64,000 bases of DNA, from positions 209,113-273,112 of the forward strand of contig JANWYD010000001.1 in the NCBI GenBank assembly GCA_025057155.1, given 5' to 3'. This DNA is from Chloroflexaceae bacterium. Its GTDB lineage: Bacteria > Chloroflexota > Chloroflexia > Chloroflexales > Chloroflexaceae. How positions within the stretch are numbered: the stretch's first letter is position 1; every line of letters begins with the position of its first letter. A program made the translations under genes and the position numbers. Shown piece by piece: positions 16,571-24,630 of this stretch. The notes beneath the pieces are model-generated. The model did not search any database. It was not told the origin of the DNA and worked only from the letters and a program-made list of their open reading frames with translations.

Positions 16571-17617
16571 CTACGACGTCTTCTTGCGGGCCGGGGCGCG
16601 CCGGGCCGGGGTTTCGCGCCCCTCGCGCAGTTCCTTACGCAGCGCCCGCACTTCCTTACGCAGTTCGTAGATGTTACGATGAACCTCATCAATCTCGCTG
16701 CGCGTCGGCACATAGCTCGCCCGCAGGCCGAACTCGACGATCTGCTGCTCGTGGAGGCGGTAGCGCATCGCGGCGTTGAACAACTGGCGCTGGGCCTGCA
16801 GGAACTTCTCGCCGGAGAAGGCCGCCTCCAATTGCCGGTCGGCCACGCTGGTCCAGAACTGGAGCAGTTCGTGCAGGCTCTGGATAGGCCGTTCATTCTG
16901 GGCGCGCTCGGCCAGGCCACGCAATACCTGCTCGAACACGTCGGTCCAGATATCAGCGACAACCAGTTGAAATTGAACGCTAGCGCGGCGCAACTCGGCC
17001 CAGGCCTCGAAGCCGCGCAGGACCTTCTCCTCCAGTTCGCGCGAGAAGCCCATGCGCGGACTTTCAAGCACGCGCCCGAACGAGCGCTCATAGGCGTCCC
17101 AGTAGAGACTGGTCAGTTCTAGCAAGGCGCTACCACCGGCGGGCGCGCTCGGCGCCTGCCGCAGCACCTCGGCCCAGGGACGGGCGAGTTGCTGCATCTC
17201 CTCCAGGTAGAGCCGCCAGAGATCGCTGCTCTCCTGAACCGCGCGGGCCAGCGCGGCAGGGTCAGGGAAAAACTGGCGCCGCAGTTGCTCGGCGGTCTCG
17301 CGCAGCGCCCGCGTCTGGTCCTCGCCAGCGGCGAGCCGCGGGCTGAGATCCTGCCAGGCGCGGGAGAGTTGCTCCATCACCTGCAGCATAATTGACTGGG
17401 CGCTCAGCAACTGGCGCGACATCACCTGGGCGAAGGGGTCGGCCCCGGTGAGCCAGGCGGTGAAGCCCTGGGTCGCGGCCTGCTGCCACTGGGCGATCAT
17501 CTGGGGCAGAGCAGGGGGGGTCTGCTCGTTGGTCGCGCCGTACAGTCGCTGCCAGGTCTGCCGCTGCGCGTCGAGCCAGAAATCCATGAGGGTGCGGGGC
17601 GGTTCTGCCAATGCCAT
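16571..17617 (-). CDS. phaE: Class III PHA synthase subunit PhaE
   Basis: A 348-residue, largely helical protein that fits the PhaE subunit of class III PHA synthase, which activates PhaC. Recognisable stretches include the PRMGFSRE segment, followed by the long amphipathic helices found in PhaE. The C-terminus has a heptad-like helix (NIYELRKEVRALRKEL) and a basic alanine-proline-rich tail (RRAPARKKTS), reminiscent of granule- or DNA-associated phasins. AAGGAGG lies seven bases before the ATG. It is the first gene of the phaE-phaC pair. Confidence 0.9.
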   Translation of the reverse strand: MALAEPPRTLMDFWLDAQRQTWQRLYGATNEQTPPALPQMIAQWQQAATQGFTAWLTGADPFAQVMSRQLLSAQSIMLQVMEQLSRAWQDLSPRLAAGEDQTRALRETAEQLRRQFFPDPAALARAVQESSDLWRLYLEEMQQLARPWAEVLRQAPSAPAGGSALLELTSLYWDAYERSFGRVLESPRMGFSRELEEKVLRGFEAWAELRRASVQFQLVVADIWTDVFEQVLRGLAERAQNERPIQSLHELLQFWTSVADRQLEAAFSGEKFLQAQRQLFNAAMRYRLHEQQIVEFGLRASYVPTRSEIDEVHRNIYELRKEVRALRKELREGRETPARRAPARKKTS

Positions 17618-17708
17618 ACACGCTCCTCCTTGCCGGCCCCTTCGGGCCGGATACAGGCGATGAGCGATAGTATAGCATTTCGGAGCGAAGGCTGCTCAGG
17701 GGGGGACC

Positions 17709-17747
17709 TTCCAGCAGGGGCAACCCTCCAGGTTGCCCCTGCTGGAA
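17709..17747. repeat. Long perfect hairpin upstream of phaE
   Basis: A perfect 17-bp stem (arms 17709-17725 and 17731-17747) encloses a 5-base loop CTCCA. Its centre contains the CAACC/GGTTG core of the short palindrome family. It directly abuts MITE copy C. There is no T-tract on either side. Confidence 0.75.
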
Positions 17748-17748
17748 G

Positions 17749-17889
17749 TAGTCTGTAAAGTAGGTTTCCTGGCATTTCCGCCCCCCTCCCAGCCTCCCCC
17801 CGTTGGGGGGAGGAGCCGGGCTCCCTCCCCCAGCGGGGGAGGGTTGGGGAGGGGGCGGGGGTTCAGGGAAAGACTTTGTTCACAGACTA
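17749..17889. mobile_element. MITE-like element, copy C (141 bp)
   Basis: This is the best-preserved copy: ends TAGTCTGTAAAG and GTTCACAGACTA, with GC-rich internal arms. The G-run tract at 17835-17861 could form a G-quadruplex. The flanks GGAAG and ATAAG agree at only three of five bases, so the target duplication is degraded or absent here. It lies between divergent phaE and the 3' end of the P-type ATPase gene. Confidence 0.85.
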
Positions 17890-17925
17890 ATAAGGTTCCT
17901 CGGACCTGCCAGAAGGCCCCTTTGC

Positions 17926-19860
17926 CTACCCTCGATGGACCAGCAACCGCAGGCCATTCAGCACCACCAGGATGGTGCTGCCCTCGTGGCCGACCACGCC
18001 GAGGGGCAGGGGCACGCCGATAGTGAGGGTTAATGTAACCAGGGCTACCACCACGGCGAAGGCGAAGATAATGTTCTGCCAGACGATGCGCTGGGCGCGC
18101 CGGCTAAGGTCCACGGCGTAGACGATGGCCCCCAGGTCGTCGCGCATCAGCACTACGTCGGCGGTTTCCAGGGCCGCGTCGGTGCCGGCAGCGCCCATGG
18201 CGATGCCGATTGTGGCGCTGGCCAGCGCTGGCGCGTCGTTGACCCCATCGCCCACCATAGCCGTGGGGCCATAGGCGGCGCCCAGTTCGCTGACGATACG
18301 CACCTTATCTTCGGGCATCAGGCCGGCATGGACCTCATCCACCCCCAGGCGGCGCCCGACAGCCTGGGCCACGCGGGGGTTGTCGCCGGTGAGCATCACG
18401 ATGCGCTCGATACCGTTGGCCCGCAGGGCGCGGATCTGCGCAGCAGCGTCTTCCCGCTCGCGGTCCATCACCGTTACCAGGCCAAGCCACTGCGCGCCGC
18501 GGCGCGCCACCAGCACGCTGCCGCGCCCCTCATCGGCAAGCCGGTCGGCCTCGGCCAGCAGCGCTTCAGGGATCGGCGTTCCCGCATGTTCGAAGAGCCG
18601 CGGCGCGCCCACCAGCGTCTCCACGCCATCCCAACTGGCGCGCACGCCCATGCCGGTCACCGCCTCAAAGCGCTCTGGCTCGCTGACCACAATGCCCTGC
18701 TCCTCGGCATAGGCGATGATCGCTCGCGCGATGGGATGTTCGCTGGGCTGCTCGGCGCGGGCCACGGCGCCCAGCAACTCCTCGGTCGTGACGCCAGCGC
18801 AGGGCAGCACGTCACTCACCACCGGCTGGCCATAGGTCAGCGTGCCGGTCTTATCGAAGGCGATGACCTTGATCTTGCTCAACTCCTCGAGATAGGCGCC
18901 GCCCTTGAAGAGCACGCCGTTGCGGGCGGCATTGGCAATAGCGCTGAGCAGGGCCGCCGGCACGCTGATCACCAGGGCGCAGGGCGAGGCCACCGTCAGC
19001 AGCACCATCGCCGTGTAGAAGTTCTCGTGCCAGGGCACGCCGAACAGCGGCGGAACCAGGGCGATGAACAGGGCCACGGCGAGGATCACCCCGGTGGCAT
19101 AGTACTGCTCCGCCCGGTCGAGGAAGCTCTGCGTGCGCGCCTTGCGCGCCTGGGCCTCGCTGACCATGCCGATGATGCGCGCCAGGGTGCTCTCGCTGGC
19201 CGGCTTCGTGACCACGATGTCCAGGGCGCCGCTCTGGTTGAGCGTGCCGGCCAGCACCGGATCGCCCTCGCTGCGCTGCACCGGCATCGACTCGCCGGTC
19301 AGCGCCGACTCATCGAATGCGCCCGAGCCGCGGAGAATGGTTCCGTCCAGCGGCACCCGGTCGCCGGGGCGTAGCACCACCACCGCGCCAACGCCCACCT
19401 CCTCCACCGGCATGGTCGCCAGCGTATCGCCCTGGCGCACGGTGACCGTATCGGGGCGCAGTTCGAGCAGACTCTCAATCGCCTGGCGCGTGCGATCCAT
19501 GGCGTAGTTCTGCAGCACATTGCTGAGCGAGAACAGGAACAACAGGATCGCCCCCTCGCTCCAGGCGTCCACATAGGCCGCGCCGAGGGCCGCCAGGACC
19601 ATCAGCAGATCCACGTTGATCCGGCGTTCGCGCAGCCCTTCGAGAATGGCCTGGACGGCGTAGAACCCGCCGAAGAAGTAGGTGGCGACGCGCACTGCCA
19701 GCAGCGCCGCGGGCGCGACGTCAAGGCGTTCGAGCATCCCTCCGGCGACAATGCCCGCCAGGGTCAGAATCACGAAGAGGGGTTCCAGGATACGATCATC
19801 AAAGGTAAAACGCCGCTCCGACCGCACTGCGGTCTGAATGCGTTCAGAAAGGGTTGCCAT
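17926..19860 (-). CDS. Heavy-metal P1B-type ATPase (Zn/Cd/Pb-exporter-like)
   Basis: A 644-residue metal-exporting P-type ATPase. Landmarks in order are the actuator loop ALTGESMP, the transmembrane metal-binding motif SPC (VASPCALVISVP), the phosphorylation site DKTGTLT, a nucleotide-domain HP dipeptide (SEHPIARAI), and the hinge GDGVNDAPAL. The C-terminal segment GHEGSTILVVLNGLRLL is typical of the zinc/cadmium group. No N-terminal CXXC metal-binding domain is present. The chosen ATG is preceded by GAGG and lies 8 bp after the stop of the TrmB-type regulator gene, so the two genes form an operon. Confidence 0.92.
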   Translation of the reverse strand: MATLSERIQTAVRSERRFTFDDRILEPLFVILTLAGIVAGGMLERLDVAPAALLAVRVATYFFGGFYAVQAILEGLRERRINVDLLMVLAALGAAYVDAWSEGAILLFLFSLSNVLQNYAMDRTRQAIESLLELRPDTVTVRQGDTLATMPVEEVGVGAVVVLRPGDRVPLDGTILRGSGAFDESALTGESMPVQRSEGDPVLAGTLNQSGALDIVVTKPASESTLARIIGMVSEAQARKARTQSFLDRAEQYYATGVILAVALFIALVPPLFGVPWHENFYTAMVLLTVASPCALVISVPAALLSAIANAARNGVLFKGGAYLEELSKIKVIAFDKTGTLTYGQPVVSDVLPCAGVTTEELLGAVARAEQPSEHPIARAIIAYAEEQGIVVSEPERFEAVTGMGVRASWDGVETLVGAPRLFEHAGTPIPEALLAEADRLADEGRGSVLVARRGAQWLGLVTVMDREREDAAAQIRALRANGIERIVMLTGDNPRVAQAVGRRLGVDEVHAGLMPEDKVRIVSELGAAYGPTAMVGDGVNDAPALASATIGIAMGAAGTDAALETADVVLMRDDLGAIVYAVDLSRRAQRIVWQNIIFAFAVVVALVTLTLTIGVPLPLGVVGHEGSTILVVLNGLRLLVHRG

Positions 19861-19868
19861 GGTAAGCC

Positions 19869-20642
19869 TCAAAAATGCAGCACCTGCTGGTCTTCGGGCG
19901 ACAGCCTGGCCAGCAGATCGGGACCAAGCCGGGCAAAAATGCGTTGGGCGAAGAGTTCCATCCAGATAAACTGCCGGGCAATCAGCACCATATTATGGTT
20001 GGTCGTCACCGTGGCGGTGGTGAACAGGTGACCGCTGGCGATCAAAAACTCGCGTTCATCGGCGACGACGATCAGCGTTTCCTCCATCTGGTGCAGTTCG
20101 GTCTCGCGCGGCGGATGGCGCACCACCTGGCCAAGCTCGAACTCGGCCGTGCCGGTGAGAATGACGCCCAGGGCGACCCCGCGGGCGTGGGCGCGGGTCA
20201 GGCACTCGCGCAGGGCCTCGACATCGGCGTCGGTAAGCACAAGCATCAGTTCGTGCTGCGCGCCCTCGATCAACTCCTCGGCGTAAGCCAGGGCCTCGCG
20301 GCGCCCGCTGAAGTTCCACAGCCGCCCTGACTCCTGCCGGTTGTAGAGCGGCATCAACTCGGCCCGCAGCCGCTCGGCCCGTTCGCGGGCCTCGCGCTCG
20401 TAGCGATCCAGCAGCACCGCCGGCGAGACCGGTCGGTAGAGGGTGGCCTTCTCCTCCTCGGATTTGAGCACCGCCCCCCGTCCCTCCAGCCGCCCCAGGG
20501 CCTCATACACCATCGAGCGCGGCACGCCGGAACTCTTGCTGATCTGATAGCCCGTCGCCGGATGCTCGCTCAGCAGAGCCAGGTAGACTTTAGCTTCGTA
20601 TTCGGTCAACCCCAGGGCTGCCAGTTGGTCGAGCAGATCCAT
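19869..20642 (-). CDS. TrmB family transcriptional regulator
   Basis: A 257-residue regulator. The N-terminal winged helix (about 1-75, EYEAKVYLALL and SGVPRSMVYEALGRLEGRG) is followed by a coiled linker of R and E residues, then a TrmB-type phospholipase-D-like sensor domain (RREALAYAEELIEGAQHEL onwards). It is the first gene of an operon with the metal P-type ATPase, so it probably senses metal or an associated signal and controls the exporter. The ligand cannot be deduced. A well-placed palindrome sits at its own promoter, suggesting autoregulation. Confidence 0.9.
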   Translation of the reverse strand: MDLLDQLAALGLTEYEAKVYLALLSEHPATGYQISKSSGVPRSMVYEALGRLEGRGAVLKSEEEKATLYRPVSPAVLLDRYEREARERAERLRAELMPLYNRQESGRLWNFSGRREALAYAEELIEGAQHELMLVLTDADVEALRECLTRAHARGVALGVILTGTAEFELGQVVRHPPRETELHQMEETLIVVADEREFLIASGHLFTTATVTTNHNMVLIARQFIWMELFAQRIFARLGPDLLARLSPEDQQVLHF

Positions 20643-20667
20643 AGCGATTGTCGTCTCATTGCATATT

Positions 20668-20721
20668 AGTAGTTCAACTCCGAACTACTCATAGTATACC
20701 GCGCTGCATACCCCTCGTCAA
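20668..20721 (-). promoter_or_regulatory. Promoter and candidate operator of the TrmB/P-type ATPase operon
   Basis: On the minus strand -35 TTGACG (20716-20721) and -10 TATACT (20693-20698) are spaced exactly 17 bp. Immediately downstream, across the expected start site, is a perfect 8-bp inverted repeat with a 6-bp spacer: AGTAGTTC (20668-20675) and GAACTACT (20682-20689). The position fits repression by the regulator encoded 26 bp further on. Confidence 0.75.
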
Positions 20722-20909
20722 CCCTTTTGTTCGGCCCTTCTCCGGGGCGCCCTTGCGCGCCTGTGCCGGGTGACGGTACACTAGAGAGGGTTGCGGTAAC
20801 AAACGGGTCCGGGAGGGTGTAGCCCGCCCAGATCCTCCCATCCGGCACGGGCATGGGTCAATCCGGCTTACCCGCCCTCCTTCAACCGAGCGAGGAAGGA
20901 GATACAGCG

Positions 20910-21008
20910 ATGAATAAACGTCGGCGCCGGCTGGCGCAGTTCCTCAGCGTCAGCGTCATCGGCTTTCTGGTGATGGTGCTGGTGGTGACGGCGATCGCGC
21001 CGTACTGA
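20910..21008 (+). CDS. Small single-span membrane protein (32 residues)
   Basis: A short frame with a strong Shine-Dalgarno (GGAAGGAG, nine bases before the ATG). The product starts MNKRRRRLAQF, a positively charged head, followed by a single hydrophobic stretch of about 20 residues and a short end (IAPY). This is the design of a small inner-membrane protein with the charged end in the cytoplasm. No family is recognised. It lies between the divergent regulator gene and the convergent secreted protein gene. Confidence 0.6.
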   Translation: MNKRRRRLAQFLSVSVIGFLVMVLVVTAIAPY

Positions 21009-21093
21009 GGTGGTGCGTGGGGAAAGCAATGGTCTGGAAAGGCGTAGCCTTCCCAGACCATCTAGATTCAAGCGATCTTCATTTGTGCTCGGC

Positions 21094-22320
21094 CTACGGC
21101 AGGCGATCCCCGATCGTGCCCTGGTTGAAGGGATCGAGCACATCTGGCGACGGGCCGGTGATGTTGCTGCTGCTGTCAATGACAGCCGGCCCAGGAACGG
21201 GATTGAAAATGGTGTCCTGCGGAATGGCCCGTTGCAGGGTGAAGCTGGTAATAACCAGGTGCCCGCTCAGACTGCCTCTGGCGGTCGCCTGGTAGAATCC
21301 GGTTGGCAGGCGCTCATCGAGGTAGAGCACGGCGTAGAAATCACCCACGCCGTCGGCGAACTGCGAAGGCAGCCCGCGCACCGACCCGTCCGGCAGCGTC
21401 AGCCAGATGTCCACCCGCTCTCCAGGGTAGAACAGCGCGCCCTGCACCTCAAAGGCGCTTCGCTGCGGGTCGGCCTGGTCGGGCGGGAAGGCCACACGGA
21501 ACGTGGCCCAGCCGGTCGGCGTCACCGGCGGCGAGGTGAGGGTGAAGGTGGTAATGACGCGGTAGCCGCTGCTGGCGCCCTGAATGGTGAACTGGTAGAC
21601 GCCCACCGGGTTCAGGCCGTCGAAGGTGAAGGCGGCGCGAAAATCGCCCGAATTGTCGGCGAAGATGGCCGGACCGGGGGGGAAGTTGAGCACCGTCCCA
21701 TCAGGCGCGGTGATCCAGATGTCAATCCTTTCGCCGCCGCGGAAGCCGCTGCCGTTGATGTCCACCCGCGAACCCTGCACGCCCCTGGCTTCATTGCTGC
21801 CTACGCGGGTGACCGCGGCAAAGGCCGGGCCGGGGTTCGGCCCCGGCGCGCCGCCGGGCACCACTACCAGCGCCGCGCCGGCCACCTTGCCGCTCAGCAA
21901 GCCGCGCCCGGTAAAGAAGTAGCAGCCGTAGGGCCAGGTGCCGGGCACGGTCAGCACTGCCGATACCTCGCCGGCGATGTTGGCATTCGCCCGGCTGGCC
22001 GCCGGGTTGTTGATCACCTGATCAATCGTGCCGTCGAGCAGTCGCGCGGCCGGCACGGTGAAGAGCCGCCCATCGGGAAACGAGATGTCAACCTCGACCG
22101 GCTCCGTCCAGTAGCGCGACAGCTTGAGTTGAAAGCGCCCGCCCTGGAACACCGATGGGGCGCTGATGCCCACGCGGTCGCACACAACCCGGGGCCGATC
22201 GCTGAAAATGCCGAACGAGGCCGTCGAAGCCGACGAGGTATAGGCGAACACCCCCAGCACGAGCGCCAGGGCCAGCGCGAACCCGGCGGCAGCGAACCGC
22301 AGCATCTGTCGTTGTCGCAT
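21094..22320 (-). CDS. Secreted or anchored protein with three repeated beta-sandwich-like units
   Basis: A 408-residue protein with an N-terminal hydrophobic export segment (residues about 8-27). At least two clear internal repeats, near residues 187-275 and 290-375, share GERIDIWITAPDG / GERVDIWLTLPDG, a GDF motif, a GxYQ(F/A)T motif and an (I/V)ITxFTL ending. A more divergent first unit (about 50-160) has DISFPDG and GTWPYGCYFF. Such repeats look like Ig- or IPT-like domains of extracellular proteins. Function is unknown; a cell-surface or adhesion role is an inference. No enzyme motif is seen. Confidence 0.65.
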   Translation of the reverse strand: MRQRQMLRFAAAGFALALALVLGVFAYTSSASTASFGIFSDRPRVVCDRVGISAPSVFQGGRFQLKLSRYWTEPVEVDISFPDGRLFTVPAARLLDGTIDQVINNPAASRANANIAGEVSAVLTVPGTWPYGCYFFTGRGLLSGKVAGAALVVVPGGAPGPNPGPAFAAVTRVGSNEARGVQGSRVDINGSGFRGGERIDIWITAPDGTVLNFPPGPAIFADNSGDFRAAFTFDGLNPVGVYQFTIQGASSGYRVITTFTLTSPPVTPTGWATFRVAFPPDQADPQRSAFEVQGALFYPGERVDIWLTLPDGSVRGLPSQFADGVGDFYAVLYLDERLPTGFYQATARGSLSGHLVITSFTLQRAIPQDTIFNPVPGPAVIDSSSNITGPSPDVLDPFNQGTIGDRLP

Positions 22321-22517
22321 AACTCGTTCCTCTCGTCAGAGATGCCCGGGCGGGCCGTTCCCACCCGGGCCGCGCCACCCAAAGGGTGGCGCTCCAGAGG
22401 CAGGCTGATGCAACGTCTTCAGGGCAAGATCAGACGCCAGTAACTCGGGTGGCGTCGCAGCCCCAGACCCCATCGCCGGCGCCGCATTGGCATTGGCCCT
22501 GACGAGGGAGCGTGTCT

Positions 22518-22546
22518 TTGCGCCAGCCGGCGTGTGATGATATAGT
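22518..22546 (+). promoter_or_regulatory. Candidate sigma-70-type promoter for the DCC-family gene
   Basis: TTGCGC (22518-22523) and TATAGT (22541-22546) are spaced 17 bp and lie about 55 bp upstream of the ATG at 22602. They could drive the small gene group that follows. Confidence 0.45.
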
Positions 22547-22601
22547 ACTGATAGCAACCTGATACGCTCAAGCTGCGTATATTACGACAGGCTTACACAC
22601 A

Positions 22602-22991
22602 ATGAGCATGCCTCGCTATACGCTGCTCTACGATGGCGCATGCCGGCTCTGCACCGCCCAGATTGGCTGGATCGAAGCCTATAATGATGCCGGCATCATC
22701 GAAGTGCTTGATATGCGCTCGCCCGAGGCTCGCGCGCGCTTCCCGCAGGTCACTCCCGAAGACGCGCAGCGTGAAGTGCATCTGGTGGCCCCTGACGGCA
22801 CGCTCTATCGCGGCGCCGATGCGGTGCGCGAAACGTTGCTGCGCCTGCCGGCTCTGCGTGGCCTCGGCGAGTTGATGCGCCTCCCCGGGGCTATGCTCTT
22901 CGCCCGCCCGATGTATGCCTGGATCGCCCGGAACCGTTACCTCCTTGGGGGGCGCGCTGATGCCTGCGATGACGGCGTGTGCCGGCCCTAG
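22602..22991 (+). CDS. DCC-family thiol-disulfide oxidoreductase-like protein (DUF393)
   Basis: A 129-residue protein with the family signature YDGACRLC close to the N-terminus, where the two cysteines form a thioredoxin-like CxxC site. It also has the later hydrophobic segment common in DUF393 proteins (YAWIARNRYLLGG) and C-terminal cysteines (ACDDGVC). The family is predicted to handle thiol-disulfide exchange, but substrates are unknown. It is followed at 23008 by a small membrane protein gene on the same strand. Confidence 0.85.
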   Translation: MSMPRYTLLYDGACRLCTAQIGWIEAYNDAGIIEVLDMRSPEARARFPQVTPEDAQREVHLVAPDGTLYRGADAVRETLLRLPALRGLGELMRLPGAMLFARPMYAWIARNRYLLGGRADACDDGVCRP

Positions 22992-23007
22992 CCCTGCCGG
23001 GTCGTTT

Positions 23008-23376
23008 ATGCTCCCGCACCATCCGCGCCTGCTGCTGATGGCCCTGGCGGTCCTGTGGTCTCTCGCGCCAGCGGTCCTCCTCGCTGGCGACGGAGGCGCA
23101 CCTGGAGGCGCCGCTGCCCCGCTGGCGCTGCGGTTCACCGCGGAGCGCCCGGGTCTGCCGCCGCTCCCTTCCGATGCGCCCCTCCGCCAGACAACCCCTG
23201 ATCGCGCCGAAGAAACGCCATGGCGTGGTTCACGGGCTCTCTTCTTCGCCTTCCTCTGCCTGTCCCTCATTCCGATCCTCTCACTTGTCGTCGCCTTTGC
23301 CCTCAAGCGCCGCTTCGACACCCTCAGCCGTCGGCGGCGTGCATCCGGCAGGTACCGATCTCCCAATGCGCCGTAG
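23008..23376 (+). CDS. Hypothetical membrane protein with signal-like N-terminus
   Basis: A 122-residue protein of unknown function when started at this ATG, 16 bp past the stop of the DCC-family gene. An N-terminal hydrophobic segment resembles a signal peptide (LLLMALAVLWSLAPAVLLA). A proline-rich exposed middle is followed by a C-terminal transmembrane helix (FFAFLCLSLIPILSLVVAF) and a basic tail rich in arginine. In-frame ATGs at 22960 and 22969 would give longer, overlapping versions. There is no strong ribosome binding site, so the start is uncertain. Confidence 0.5.
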   Translation: MLPHHPRLLLMALAVLWSLAPAVLLAGDGGAPGGAAAPLALRFTAERPGLPPLPSDAPLRQTTPDRAEETPWRGSRALFFAFLCLSLIPILSLVVAFALKRRFDTLSRRRRASGRYRSPNAP

Positions 23377-23482
23377 TACTACCTCGACGATTTTTGAAGT
23401 ATCAAATAGCGCCTTGCCTTTCTGGGCAAAGTCATTGCATACTAAGAACAGACGGGTTTGTTGTCGGAGACTTGCGTCTCAT

Positions 23483-23552
23483 TGCCAGCCTCCCGCCGCT
23501 GGCAGGAGGCGCCCGGTTGCCTCCCCGGCGGGGGAGGGTCAGGGAGGGGCAG
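23483..23552. repeat. GC-rich hairpin repeat
   Basis: The block holds GCCTCCCGCCGCTGGCAGGAGGC followed by CTCCCCGGCGGGGGAGG, two adjacent stem-loops resembling the interior of the MITE-like elements but lacking their TAGTCTGTAAA ends. It fills much of the 280-bp gap between the two small membrane protein genes. Confidence 0.55.
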
Positions 23553-23656
23553 GGGGGATAAACCTGCAACGTAAGCGAGGCCCTGCCAGGCCTTTTCCCA
23601 CTGCTTGGCGGCAAAGCCGCCTGGTTGTCTAACGTGTCGAGGAGGAGCTACAATCG

Positions 23657-23914
23657 ATGCCGCTGCTGTTGCATTTGATGATGGCCGGGGTGTGGGCCTC
23701 AACCGTCATCATTCACACGCGCCGTTTGTTTCGTCTTGCTCGCGTCGAGCAGTTGGCTCGGTGGGAAGACCGTGTGCGCCTCCGCTCGGGTGCGAACCGG
23801 ATCTGGTGGTGGTTGGGCCAGCAGGAGTTCTGGCGCGGTGTGATTCCTGATTGCCTGCGGGCAATGGAGATTACGGCGATGATCTTCCTCATCGCCTGGG
23901 GCATGAGCAGATAA
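23657..23914 (+). CDS. Small hypothetical membrane protein (85 residues)
   Basis: An 85-residue protein with a good ribosome binding site (GAGGAGG before the ATG). It has an N-terminal hydrophobic segment (MPLLLHLMMAGVWASTVII), a basic tryptophan-containing middle (NRIWWWLGQQEFW) and a second hydrophobic segment at the C-terminus (AMEITAMIFLIAWGM). No family is recognised. It is the second of three short membrane protein genes in a row on the plus strand. Confidence 0.6.
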   Translation: MPLLLHLMMAGVWASTVIIHTRRLFRLARVEQLARWEDRVRLRSGANRIWWWLGQQEFWRGVIPDCLRAMEITAMIFLIAWGMSR

Positions 23915-24002
23915 CTACGCAGACGCCTGCGCTGCGCACGAGCGAGGTGAGAGGCTGTTCCTGGTAAGGCAAGGCCCTCTCAAAACCTCCCCTGTGGGGC
24001 CT

Positions 24003-24404
24003 ATGTTCACCGATTTGCACGTGCAGTGGGCGGCTGTGGCCTTTGGCTGGCTGGCTGATTTCTCGCTCCGCATCCTCATTCAAGTGACCCTTGGCTGGCT
24101 CGGCGCAACTTCCGTGTTCGTCGCGCCGAGCCTCCACAAGCCGCTGCACGTGTTCATCCTCGCGCTGCTCCTCGGCGCTACCGCCACCGGCGGCTTTATC
24201 GCCGCGCGCATCGCCGGCGCGGCGTTCACCCTTCACGGCTTACTCGTCGGCGTTACGTCGATTCTGGCGGCGGCGGCAAGCAACCCTGGCCTCGCGCCGG
24301 TGCCGCGCCTGCTTGTCGCCGTCCAGGCCCTGGGTCTGTTGAGCGGCGCCCTTGGGGGGCTGCTGGCTTTTTATGTTACCCGCGCACGGACGTCACGGAG
24401 ATGA
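24003..24404 (+). CDS. Hypothetical four-span membrane protein (133 residues)
   Basis: A 133-residue protein with about four hydrophobic helices separated by short loops and ending in a basic tail (RARTSRR). The sequence is rich in glycine and alanine within helices (ALLLGATATGGFIAARIAGA), as in small integral membrane proteins of the TIGR04086 kind, but that assignment is tentative. The ATG at 24003 is chosen over one nine bases upstream; neither has a strong ribosome binding site. Confidence 0.55.
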   Translation: MFTDLHVQWAAVAFGWLADFSLRILIQVTLGWLGATSVFVAPSLHKPLHVFILALLLGATATGGFIAARIAGAAFTLHGLLVGVTSILAAAASNPGLAPVPRLLVAVQALGLLSGALGGLLAFYVTRARTSRR

Positions 24405-24486
24405 TGGGCTGCCGGGGGCGCCATCCGGACGAGGTTCGGGGAGTCCCGGATTTCCTGCTCCTCCGACCACCGACCTGGCAGGCGAG

Positions 24487-24630
24487 GGCGTGGGAAAACC
24501 TGGTTTCCCCATCCACGGGCAGGGGCGCGGGGAAAACCGGTTTCCCCGTTCTCTTCCGCCCACCGGCCCTTCGGGCAGAGACGTGGGTGACCTCGGGTTT
24601 CCCAGGCGCGCGCAACCTGGAAGGTTGCGC
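24487..24630. repeat. Cluster of short palindromes in a convergent gap
   Basis: Three GGGGAAAACC-GGTTTCCCC-type palindromes (near 24487, 24528 and 24591) are followed by the perfect palindrome GCGCAACCT-GGA-AGGTTGCGC (24610-24630). The last one ends inside the stop codon of the minus-strand pseudouridine synthase gene. The whole stretch separates two convergent genes and could end transcription in both directions. Confidence 0.7.
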
